Of a DNA stretch of 64,000 bases, positions 19,982 to 31,400 are shown piece by piece; within the stretch, counting starts at the first letter, position 1; every line of letters begins with the position of its first letter. The stretch is from positions 186,001-250,000 of the forward strand of contig JAMCWB010000004.1 of NCBI GenBank assembly GCA_023475025.1, read 5' to 3'. The position numbers and the translations under genes were made by a program. The notes beneath the pieces were generated by a model. That model was not told where the DNA came from, made no database searches, and saw only the letters and a program-made list of their open reading frames with translations. The DNA comes from Gammaproteobacteria bacterium (GTDB lineage Bacteria > Pseudomonadota > Gammaproteobacteria > Pseudomonadales > Pseudomonadaceae).

Positions 19982-20722
19982 TCAATGAGTCGTACCTGAG
20001 ACCTTGCGGTGCGCCAGGTAATGCTCGAACAGAGCGTTGGCATTGCCCAGTGACATCAGGTGAGCGTATACCCAACCCAGGAAACCTTCTTTGTTGAGGC
20101 TAAGTACCTGCTCATCCTCGAGCTTGAGAAACTTGTCTTCATCCACCGCCATGAAGTCACGCAAGACAAAATTTTCTCCACTGGTGTGAGTCAACTTCAA
20201 GGTACGCGGGACCAGCAACTCCAGCTCCTGTAGCCGTGCCACGAAAGCCCGGGTCCGCTGCATTTCAACAGTGAAATTCTGCATGAACTGGATCATCTCG
20301 TTCAGGTAGTCACTGTTTTCACCCTCAGCGGTAAATAGTTCGCGCCCTTCTTGCTGATTCCAGCCGGTGTAGGCCTCGTCCAGGCAAACAGTGAAGCTAT
20401 CGTTATCACCTTGCGCGAGAACAAAAGGATAGCGACGGATAAAGGCGGGAACGTAGGTATTGGCGCGCCATTGCATATCGTCCTGCAAGTAGCTGTTCTG
20501 GCCTTCTAGCAGGCCAAGCAAGGCAATCGGGCTAATGCTTTCGCCTTCACCAATAAAGACAATCGGGTAACTGCGTGCAGCCTGGAAGAACTCCAGACCC
20601 GCCAGCGGAACCAGGTGAGTGTCAGCAGCGAAGGCACAGTCGCCACTGCTCTTGAGTTTCAATCCCTTGTGCTCATCACGGTTCAGCGCCTTGATGTCTT
20701 TATACAGCAACAGTGTTGGCAT
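19982..20722 (-). CDS. SapC family protein linked to two-partner secretion
   Basis: The 246-residue product matches the SapC family, named for a gene of the Campylobacter S-layer locus and of unproven biochemical function. Recognisable are the N-terminal LLLYKDIKALNRDEHKGLKLK, the SYPIVFIGEGE strand and the AFIRRYPFVLAQGDND segment. It has no signal peptide or membrane segment, so it should be cytosolic. ATG 20722 has AGGA six bases upstream; ATG 20728 is possible. It follows tpsB by 44 bases on the same strand with no terminator between, so it is the third gene of the adhesin operon. A helper role for the exoprotein before export is plausible but not shown. Confidence 0.8.
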   Translation of the reverse strand: MPTLLLYKDIKALNRDEHKGLKLKSSGDCAFAADTHLVPLAGLEFFQAARSYPIVFIGEGESISPIALLGLLEGQNSYLQDDMQWRANTYVPAFIRRYPFVLAQGDNDSFTVCLDEAYTGWNQQEGRELFTAEGENSDYLNEMIQFMQNFTVEMQRTRAFVARLQELELLVPRTLKLTHTSGENFVLRDFMAVDEDKFLKLEDEQVLSLNKEGFLGWVYAHLMSLGNANALFEHYLAHRKVSGTTH

Positions 20723-20766
20723 CTGCATTCCTCTCCATTTTCTTTGGTTTAGTTATTACTGACGAT

Positions 20767-22437
20767 TCAACGTATCACGATTTGCAGCAGCAACTGACTA
20801 CTGTCCTGATCCGGCACTACAGTATCAAGCGCCGAAGCCACCGTCAGGTTGGCCGAAACGCGCTTACCGAAGCGAGCATTCACGCCTACACCGACACTCG
20901 ACAGATCTTCATCACCCAGCCCCAGTTCCATCGCCCGACCGTAGTCAAGGAAGGCATAGGGACGCCAGCGCTCGTTTAGACGCCAGTGTCCTTCCAGACT
21001 CAGGTTGATGCCTTGTGGGGAGGCAATAATGCCCGGATCATAGCCACGAATATTGGTCGGCCCACCAAACTGTTTGAGCAGTGAGGAGCTTAGTTCCTCT
21101 GGCTTGGTCGTGTATTGCCAGCCCAGCTTGCCAACCATCTCAACGCGCTCGCTGACTTCGCGGGCGGCATAAAGATCACCGTTGAGCAGCGTAAAACTGC
21201 CGCTATCCCCGGTGACCTTGTTATCCGTTCGGGCCTGGCGCAGACGTTGCTCGTAACGGATATACCAGGGCTGATCACGGAATTCGAACTGCGCACGCAG
21301 CGTAACTTCCTGGGTATCAATGTCACTCAGGTCAAAGTTTTCAATGGTCGACTCCGAGTTCTGCCAGCTGTAACTGCCGCCAAACAACCACAACCAGCGG
21401 GCCGACTGCCACCAGGGCTGATCAATGCCAAGCGCGACGGTGGTTGACTCACCTTCAATGCCAAGATCGCGAAGCGGGCCCTTCTTGATCTCCAGATCAT
21501 TGCGGCCAGCCTCGATCCAGGCGACACCATGGCGCCGGGTAACCGGACGACTGTAACGCAGGTTGAAGTACTGGCTACCGCTGGTGGCCACCACCACTGC
21601 CGCCAGATTGTCAGCAACGCCGGTGGGGGCAAACCAGTTCAGGGTGCCACCGATTTGCTCGCGCCCGGTACTTTCACTGCCATAGTTATTGGCAAAGACC
21701 GACCAGGCCCAAGGGTCAGGCTCAAAAGTCTCCAGCTCGATCCGGGTCGTGCCAAACCGCTCGCCAGGCGCAAGACCGGCGCTGATCTGCGGGCCGGGAG
21801 TCGTCGCATTGAAACGGCGGATATTCTCGATCATCAGCGGGCTGTCAAGGATGTCGTCCGGCACCACACCAATCTGCTCACGGTAGAAGTGCGCGCGAAC
21901 CCGAGGCTGGCCCTGCACGTCTACGCGATCCACTTTGGCTTCTACCAGGGCAACCCTTAACTGACCGTCATCCAGCGACTGCGGCGGAATGACTGCCCGC
22001 GCCGTCAACTGACCCAGTGCGGCATAGCGTGCATTGATGGCGCGCAACAAACGATTGAGATCGGCAAAGGTAATGGTCACCCCAACGAAGGGTTCAGCCA
22101 AGGCCTGTAACTCATCATCCGTAAGGAATACGGAACTATTAAAGGAAATCCCCTGCAGAACAAAGGCGGGGCTGTCATCCGGTAGCCCATCCTCTGCATC
22201 CGCATCATCGCCCTGCAATGGTGGCACCTCGATACGCCGCGCACGCTCCTCGATGGCTTGTTGACGCTGCTGCTCACGCAACTGATCACGCAAGAGGTCC
22301 GGCGCAAACAGACCCGGACTGGTACCTTGCGGTATCGCCTGCGCCTGCACCCACGCCGGGGCGGCTGCCAAAGCAGCCAGCACCAGACTCGATCTCAACC
22401 AATGACTGGCAGCCAATCCGTTGCTCAGATGTCCCAC
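20767..22437 (-). CDS. TpsB outer-membrane transporter (ShlB/FhaC/HecB family)
   Basis: Pore of a type Vb two-partner secretion system that should export the giant adhesin encoded just upstream. The 556-residue protein has a signal peptide (hydrophobic core LVLAALAAAPAWVQAQA), a charged helix-like linker (LLRDQLREQQRQQAIEERA) and two POTRA domains (about 90-170 and 170-245). A C-terminal beta-barrel follows, with the loop-6 motif IRGYDPG that marks the Omp85/TpsB superfamily. The last strand ends LLLQIVIR rather than in the usual aromatic residue. The start is GTG 22437, inside the tpsA end (13-base overlap) with GAGGGGG upstream, which indicates coupled translation. Confidence 0.93.
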   Translation of the reverse strand: MGHLSNGLAASHWLRSSLVLAALAAAPAWVQAQAIPQGTSPGLFAPDLLRDQLREQQRQQAIEERARRIEVPPLQGDDADAEDGLPDDSPAFVLQGISFNSSVFLTDDELQALAEPFVGVTITFADLNRLLRAINARYAALGQLTARAVIPPQSLDDGQLRVALVEAKVDRVDVQGQPRVRAHFYREQIGVVPDDILDSPLMIENIRRFNATTPGPQISAGLAPGERFGTTRIELETFEPDPWAWSVFANNYGSESTGREQIGGTLNWFAPTGVADNLAAVVVATSGSQYFNLRYSRPVTRRHGVAWIEAGRNDLEIKKGPLRDLGIEGESTTVALGIDQPWWQSARWLWLFGGSYSWQNSESTIENFDLSDIDTQEVTLRAQFEFRDQPWYIRYEQRLRQARTDNKVTGDSGSFTLLNGDLYAAREVSERVEMVGKLGWQYTTKPEELSSSLLKQFGGPTNIRGYDPGIIASPQGINLSLEGHWRLNERWRPYAFLDYGRAMELGLGDEDLSSVGVGVNARFGKRVSANLTVASALDTVVPDQDSSQLLLQIVIR

Positions 22438-25400
22438 TGATCCCCCTCATTTTCTGTCGGATTGGCCCACTCAATGTTGACCGGTTCACCCTGCACAGGC
22501 ACGCTGATCTGAACGCCGCTGGCGGGAACAAAGAAGGCATTGCGGTCCATCAGCTCACCCAGCCGCAGCAGCGCATTGCGACCACTGCTCATGATGGTGG
22601 CATGATCCGATGACGTAATGGTCTGATAATCGACGTTGCTGTCCTGATGGCCTTCTGCAAAGTTCGGCACCAGAATCTGGTGGGTAAAGTTGCGATGCAG
22701 CACATAGGCGTTGGTGTAACTGGTCCGCCCGGTCTGACGCAACCAGAAAGCCTTGTCCAACTCATACAGCTGCACATTGGCCTCACTGCGGAATTGCGGG
22801 CTGAGATTGTCGGCAATCACGCGCGCCTGGGGTGTTTGCAGGTTGAACCAGTCAGCCCGCTCAATAGCCTCGAAATCAGCCAGCAGCGCGGTCGTCAGGA
22901 AATCGGTGGACACCATATCGAGCCATTCGGTGTGCACCTCGCGAGCATCCAGAATAGTATGGAACCTATCACCGGCAGCCGCATTGTTGTTCAGGCCATT
23001 CACGCGCAAGCGCAGCGCATCTGTCCCGGTATGATCGCCATAGAGATAGACCTGCTGAGCGGCCAGCTCGGCCCATTCGCCGATACGCGCGCCACCTTGA
23101 TCTGCCTGACCAACCCGAATCAAGGCACCTGACCAGAGTTGCAGGGTCGGCGTCACCGCTTGTTCCAGGGTCAGCTGGGCCGGGGTGGCCACACCGCCAC
23201 GCCAACCCGCGCGGCCTTGAATGCCGTGCTCGGCAACAATGCGTTGGCCTTCGGTATCCAGCAAGCTGTCGAGTACGGCCTGACCACGGGTCAGCAGCTG
23301 ACCAAAGCGGATGTCTTCCTCTGCCAGCCAGTTCTGGTCACCCTGGCTATCCGCCGTTCCGGCGAGATGAATATGGGCTCCAGAGCGCAAGTCAATGGTG
23401 TCCCCGGCCTGCATATTACCCAGCGACATGCCATTGCTCTGCGCGTCAATCAAGCCACCGGCTTGCGTCTGCGTCGAGCTGAACAAGCTACCGGCCTGCA
23501 GATTGATCGAGCCGCCCGCACGCAACAACGCACTGGCACTGGCGTTACCCGCCACCTGCATCGCTACATTGCCAGCCACATCGCTCAGTACCGTGGTCAG
23601 GTTACCCGCGCTGATCAGGTCCAGATTGCCACTGTCAGTGCGCAGGCTGTGATAGGTAATATCGCCAGCTGCCTCCCAGCGCTGAGCCCCCGTACTGAAG
23701 GCCAGACCATCCAGCTGGATACCGGCAGTGGACTCAAGAGTGATGTACTGACCGGGATTCAATATTCCGCGCGCTGACAAGGCATTGAGTTCAGGCAGCT
23801 CCAGCGCCGCGAACGGCCAGCGTTGTCTGGCACCCTCTTGCTCATAGTCCAGCCCACCCAGGCCAACGCCCGCATACAACTGATCACCGAACTGCATGCC
23901 TCCTGCTCGGGCATTGATGCTGCCACCCGCAATGGTCAAGGGACTGCGCAACAGCTCGCCCGCATCGATATCAATATTGCCACCGGCGCGCAGCAAGCGG
24001 CCGATGGTCACGCCCTGATCGGCCAGAATACTGATACTGCCACCCGCTTCGATGGTTTCATCGATATTCACCAAACCGGGTGTACGCAGCGTGATATCCC
24101 GGCCGGCACGCAGGCCCAGCAGATCAATACCGCCGCCTATATCAAAGACAATATCGCGACCTGCTTCGGCGTAACCTTCGACATCCAGGGTGCCACCCAG
24201 GCCGATGATCAAGTCACGCCCGGCAGTCAGCGACAAGCGCTGCGCCTCATAACCCTGCATGCGCAAGCTGCCACCGGCGATGATACCGATATCGCGGAAG
24301 GCACGGACAAAACGGGCATCGATATCATCCTGCGCACGTAGCTGAACATCCCCGGTGATGCTCTCGGCTCTGCCAAAGTCAAGGTTTCGACCGCTGATAA
24401 AGACCTCGCCGTAGGCCGCAGCATTGCCGCCAAACACATCGCCATCCGCCGCGATCAACAGATCCTCACCACTGTACAGATGGTTAACTGTCATCAACTG
24501 CTCAAGATCGACGCTCGGCTCACCAAAGCGGATGCTACCCAACGACCCCTCGCTCGTACGCAAGGTCATGTTCTCGCCGCTGGTGCCGGTAAAGATACTC
24601 AGGTCACCCTGGGTCAATGCATTCAGCGTCAGGGCAGCGGAGACGTTGCCCAATGCCGCGCTACCGGACTGCAGATCAATCCACTGTTGACGGCCATGCA
24701 GTTCATGCGCGGCAAAGTGACGATCGGCTTGCAACTTGAGGGTACCCTGAGCCGTTTCCAACCGGCCTAGCTCGGCAGAACCCAGCTGCATTGAAACGTC
24801 ACCCTCAACCAGTGTCAGGTCGCCCTGCCAGTGCCCTGGGCCTTGCATACGCAGGCGCTCGCCAACACGCAGCTCACCCCACGTGAGGCGGTCACCCACC
24901 GCCCCGCTGTGGGTGACCTGAACCGTGCCAGTAACATCGGCAGTGCCTAAGGTCAGCCCATTGATCACGTCAATATCGGCATCGCCACCCGCGAGCAACT
25001 GCCCGACGAAGAGGCTGCCGCCATCAAAGCGGAAATCATCTGCTGCCGTTATCTGTTCATAACGGATATGACTGGGCGTATTGCGGATGTACACATGCCC
25101 GTTAGTCGCGCGTACCAGATCACCGCTGAGATCACTGAGCGTGTGCAGGAACACATTTCCCTGCAATGCTTCCAGCGCCGTCAACTCGGGCATGTCAACG
25201 CTGAGCCAGTTGCTGTTGCTGCCGATATGCTGACCAGCCACCACTAAAGCGCGACCGTCTCGATCAGCCCGCAGGTTGGTTTGCCCGTCACCATTACCCA
25301 GTATGCTGCCACCCGCCTGCATGGCAAACAGTGTACCTGCGAGATTACCCCGACGATGCAACTGACCCAGCAACATATCACCCTGTGTCGCCAGGGTCAG

Positions 25401-28400
25401 GGTGCCATTGGCACGCACAGCCGCATCACTGGCCATACGGAAACTGTCCGCCAGCACAGTGAAATGGCTGCCCGTATCAGCCTGACCACCCAGGCTGAGT
25501 TGATCAATCGCCTCCAACATAATGGCATCCGTCGCCGAGATATCACCCAGCACAAGCTGGCCGCCAGCTGTAACCTGTAAACCACCCGCCGTGGCATGCA
25601 GCTGGGTTGCATTGATATCCACCTGACCATCCAGCTGCAGGTCGCCGTGGGCCACTATACTGCCAACCCGCAGGCTACGTGGGCTGCTGAAACGGGCGTC
25701 ACCGCCCGCCAGGGCGTTCAACTCACCCTCAACCGCAGACTCCAACTCTATCTGCAGGGCCTCACCGGCAGAGCCAAGAATGCTCCCACTGGCGTTGATA
25801 GCAATATTGCGCGCACCCACCGCCAGACCATCAAATTGGCCCAGTACACTGCCATCGACAGCATCCAGAAAGACGTCACCGACAGCAAAAATCCGACCGA
25901 TGCGGAAATCATCGCGCAACCAACGCAGGGCAACATCCTGCCCCGCAGATGCCGACAGCAAACGACCACCAACATCCAACGTCAACAACTCATCATCACT
26001 GCGTCTATGACCCAGGTCGCCGGTACCCGCGAGCAGCGTCAGATCATCGGCGATCGTGAAGTTACCGCCGGCATCACTCGCCGCCAGAATGCTGTTGGCG
26101 GCCGCCAGACGGGCGTTACCACCCACGCTGATATTGCCCACACGCAGGTCACCGGCAGATTGCAGGTACAGGGACCCGGTCACATCAGCATCAAACTGCT
26201 CACTGGCAAAGACGTAGAAAGGTAACGTCTGGTTGACCGACAAGCTGCGAATAGCCCCGCCGGCATCCCGATTAAGTACGACATCACCTGGCGCATTGGC
26301 AATCGCCAGGGCTGCAGCTTCAGAGGGCGTGAGGTTACCGGCTTGCAGGGCGGCAAAGTCAATCTCCAGACTCTCAGCCAGACGGCCGGTATCACCATTG
26401 ACCTTGATGCTGACCTGACGGCCACTGAGGTTCGGATCGGCAGCGCCAACCGGCGTACTGGCTGCACTGCCCAGCGCCGCGGAATCGACGGCATAACGCA
26501 ACTCACCTTCAGTCCAGATGGCATTCTCGGTTAACGCCAGCACCTGCTCTGCCGAGGCCTGATAGGCAAAGTCCTGCTGGTAGGTGTTAAACGGCGTCTG
26601 GGTGCTCCAGTCATCACCCACAGCCTCAGCAAAGAAGGCCTGCAATTCAAGCATGCGTGCCTGTGCCAGGCTGTTAACCTGCGCATCACTCAGGCCCGTC
26701 TCACCACTTTGCAACTCGGCCAGTGGCCGGTAAAAGTCGATGCGGCTGGCGTCGACCACAAAGTCGTCGCCAACAAAGGCGCCCAGCTCCAGCAAGCGCC
26801 AATATTCCCGATAATGCGCCGTAACACGATCTTCAAAGGGCTTGACCGTGGACTGATAGATATTCGCTTCGGCCCCATACTCAGACGTCAGGCTCAATTG
26901 CTCCCAGATACTCTGACGCTGCTCTTCATCCAGCGTATCGGAGGCCAGGCGACGCCCGGCGTCATACAGCGATCCCTGATCAACCTGCACAAAAACATTG
27001 CCGTTATCGGAAATGATCTTGCCTGCCCAGGTATCGCCGCTGATTTCGCGCAGGAATATATCCTGCTGCGCAGCAACATTGACCACGCCATCGCTAGTGC
27101 CTCCACTGGCCGTGGCCACTTCCTGGGCAATAATCTGCAACGGATTGCTGAGGGTCCCTACAGCGCCCGTGGACTGCACATCGATATTGCGTGCATGGAC
27201 ATGGGGAGTCCCCGCAGCCAGGTGGTCAACCCCGGTCAAGGAACCATTCAGGTTCATCACCAGATTGCCGCTGCCATCACCCGCATTCAACGCCCGAATA
27301 ACGGCACCGGAACTCAGATTGAGGTGCATCCCCGCTTTGCCTGACTGTGCACCCAGGGTGCCGCCACCCGCCATACCAATCTGAATCGGGCGGGCCTGGT
27401 TACCGACAAATCCGGCAGCCTGCATCTCCAGCGTCTGGGTAAAGATACTGCCATTGCTACCATTGATAATATTATCTTCGGCGTGCAACCGGGTCAGGCC
27501 ACCCGGGTTGTTCAGGCGGCCAGCAATAATCAGGTTGTTGTTCGTGGTCACATCAATCAGACCCGCCGAATTGCCTACAAAGGCGATCGCAAAGGGATTA
27601 TCCGCTTTTACCGAATGATTGATGGTGATGCGCGCATTTTGCGGCATCAGGTAGTTCCAGCCTGAATAGTATTCACCTGCCCGCTCATGCCCGCTGGGAT
27701 AAACGCCACTGGCTCTGAAGTTCCAATTACAGCTCGAGCCGATACTGTTACCACAGCCGTGATAGTTCACACCCTGATTGTAGAAATTCCACAAGCTGCC
27801 ACTGGTTGTCTGCTCATAGACATTCGCGCTGGCACGCACATTCACCTGGCCGGCAGTAACATTCCAGGGGTCATTGGCATCGTTGCTCGCCGGGTACACC
27901 CAATTCCAGTTACTGGATGAAATCGCATTGTCGGTTCGGGTGATGGTGCGGCTCAGATCAGCGCTTTGCGACCATTCGAAACGCTGATTCGCGCGCGGAT
28001 TATAGGTGGCGTTGGCACCCGATGAATTACTGACCAGATAGGCATTACTCAGGGAAGTGGCCCCATTGCGATTGTCAAAGATGCTCAGCCCGGTATTCTG
28101 ATCATGGACATACCATACGGTGGCATCCTGATTGTTCACACGGGGCTTGAAGGTATCAACAATCTGCACGATACCCACTGAACCCACGCCGGTATCGATG
28201 TTGCCCAATTGCAGCTCATGGCTGGAATTGTTGTTGATCACCACCTCTCCAAAGCCGTTATTGACCTCAATGCGACCCGAAGGATTGGTACTGATGATGC
28301 CACCGCGCATATAGATAAAGCCGCCACCGGACGCGTTGACATCGTCCATGACAATACGCTGATTGATGAAGTCATACCGACCACCAATAGGCGTACCCGT

Positions 28401-31400
28401 GGCCGCAGTCAATAGATGGGTCGGCAAATCAACCGCTTCAACACAGATAGCGCTGCTGCAATAGTGGTTGGCAATCCAGCTGTCCAGGTCGGCACTCACC
28501 GTCACCGTCCGGTTGGTCGCCTGCCCACTGCTGATGGTGCCATTGACATCAATAAAGCGGGCCTGAATACCCACCTGCCCACCCACAATGCGACGACCAT
28601 CGCCTCCAGCACCAAGATTCGCCGACTCGTAGCTCTGCGTTGATCTGCTTAGCGGCCTGGCCGTAAACAAGGGCATCCAGGAAGGCGTATTGGTCATGCC
28701 GTTGAACTGGGTGGCTGACCCCGTAAAGGATCGCGCCGTGGCTTCAGTACAGTTACCGGCAGCACTGGTAGAGGCCGGCAAACAGGCACCATACAAGACA
28801 ACACTGGAACCAGATCCACCACTGGCACGGGTCGTCGGCCGGAACAGCATATTGTTGTTGGTGCCGTAGACATCCGTCGCTATGACCTGGATGGTGAAGT
28901 TTGCCGACCCGCTGACACTGGCGAAGGATCGCCACTCGGACATCGGGTTGCTGTTAATCGACCAGTAACTGTTCGGGGTAAATACCGTCATTGAGCCTTC
29001 CGGTACTTCCACCAACACCTGCTGACCAAAGGTACTGCCGAACTGGCCGAGTGAGCCTTTGGCGTTGGCAATACGGATCAGGCCACCCTGATTGTAGATG
29101 TCACCGGTGAGGAAAATTGCCGGCCCATAACTGACGTTACCTGATGTACCACCCCAGCTGTTGTTGATACGAATTTCCGGTCGACGATCAGCACCCAGTT
29201 CATTCAGCGTGCCGTTGAACAGTGAACGCCCCGCGCCGCCGGTGAACAACACCCGTCCGCCCGGCTGATCCGGTATCAGTGCATCCCCGATCAACAGATA
29301 ATATGCACTCTGGTTATGGATATCGATCAGCGGCCCACCTTGCGCAGTCAACTGACCATTGCCGCTCAGCGTATCCGCATGCACGGTCACCGTGCCGCCG
29401 GCGGCAAGCAGATTATTCAGCTCATAGGCACCCGTGGGTGAACTGGACACGGTACCCTCGATCACCGCACGCGTGACCTCATCCATATCGACGAAACTGT
29501 CCAGGAAGGCACGGGGGTTAAAGTCAGCATTGAACAGCGCCGGGACTGCCAGCCCCTTGGTCTGGTTGAAGTTGCCGTCGGCATCAATAGTGATAATCAG
29601 CTCATTGAAGCGGCCGGCCAGCAGTTCGCCCTGGATAGCTGCCGCACTGGTTCGCGCAACATTGGAATGGCTGTTTCTATTGGTAACCGGAATAAACCCG
29701 AGCTGATAGCCACGGGCTTCACCATCTGCGTTGGCGACATTCAGACCGTTATAGCTGCCGATTACCACATTGCGGGCAGCCAGTGCCCGACTACTGGCGC
29801 CAAATTGCGTGTTGCTATGGTTGGTAATATTGGCATCTGCACGGGCGAAGGGCACTGCGATAATGCCGCGTACATTGCTGTGCGCCAGCGAGTCCAGCTG
29901 CAAGCTGGTATTGTACAGACCCTCAGGATCGTCGCCGGCGGTCAGGCGAATATTCGCCAGGGCTTCAAGCAAGACATCACTGGCAATGTTCAGATTCTGC
30001 GTCGAGGTCAGAGCAACATCTGAGGACGCATCAGCCACACCGGCTGCTCCCCAGGTACTGGCCAATGCTCGGGTGGCCGATGCGGCCCGTGTATAGGTTC
30101 CCAGGCCCAGATTGCCGGATGAATACATATAGACATTGTCGGCGACATTGACATTGTTGGTCAGATTGCTGCGCTGATAGATCGCTGCACCGCCGCCAGC
30201 AATGGCACCTCCCGTGCTGAGCCTGACCGTCTCCACCGCCTCATGCTGCTGGAAAGCTCGCAATACCAGACGCGCGCTGTACCCCTGAGCACTCAGACCG
30301 GCCATCAGCACACTGGCATTGCCAACATTGACATCCGCCGCACCGGTAATGCGCGTATCGTTAGCCACCGCCTGACCGCTGATCACCCCGCCACCGGCAC
30401 CCGAAGCCGCCTCACCCAGATGGCGACTGAATACATTGTTATTGGCCGTGACCAGAATATTCTGGCCGGCGTACAGCTCACTGCTGCTACCGATGTTGGC
30501 CGTCGCTTGCCCATTGACCCGGTTAACCGAATTAGCGCCACTGGCACCGGCCAGGGACGCATTGACAGAATTGGCATGGGTACCGAACAAGGCGGTATAT
30601 TCCGCGCTCAGCGCCAGGTTGCGCACCGCCAGATTGACGTTATCGCCAATCTCCGCAGTGGCTTTGCCACGCGTATCCGTGCTGGCCAGCGACGCATTGC
30701 CCGAGATAACACCTCCGCTGCCGGCAACCGTCTTCGCCTGATTGATATCCTCTGCCGTCGCATTAACCACCAGATCAGCAATGGCGGCGTCGCCATTACG
30801 ATCATTGGCACCATTACCGAGCCGCGCCAGGGTTTCGCTATTGGATTCGGCTTTGGCGACAGAAGCGCCCACCGCCAACCCGCCAACCGCCACGCCCAGG
30901 GAATCGGCATACTGGTGACTGCGACTATCTGCCGTGACGGTGACCTGACCGGACGGCAGACGCAGGCCTGTGCCCGTTACCGCAGTCACATTGGCAGTAT
31001 TGTAGGCTTCGGCAATGGTCGCATTGGCGCTCAGGAACACGCCGCCACTGCCCGCTACTGACGTGGCCCGCACATTGGCCAGCTGAGGATCAATCGTGGT
31101 GCCATTGCGGTTGTATTTCAGCGCTGAGCGCACTTCCAGACCGCCCGTCCCGCGAACATCAAGGTTATCGCCCAGGCTGGCATTGACCGTATTGGCCGTC
31201 TCAGCCCGTGAGAAGGAAGCACCGACAGCAGCGCCACCTGCGACCGTGGCCCCCAAGGCATCGGCCAGCAAATCGGGCAGCGCGCTGGCAGTCACCTTGA
31301 CGCCATTGCTGCCGCCATCGAGGACAACATGGTGACCCACCTGGCTACTGACCCGTGTGCTATCCAGCGCCACTGAGGCTACTGCGGTACCTGCGCCAAA

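Noticed and set aside
22425-23300. Contact-dependent inhibition toxin at the C-terminus of the exoprotein
   Set aside because: There is no VENN-type or other boundary motif, no toxin-like terminal domain, and no small immunity gene between tpsA and tpsB, which overlap.
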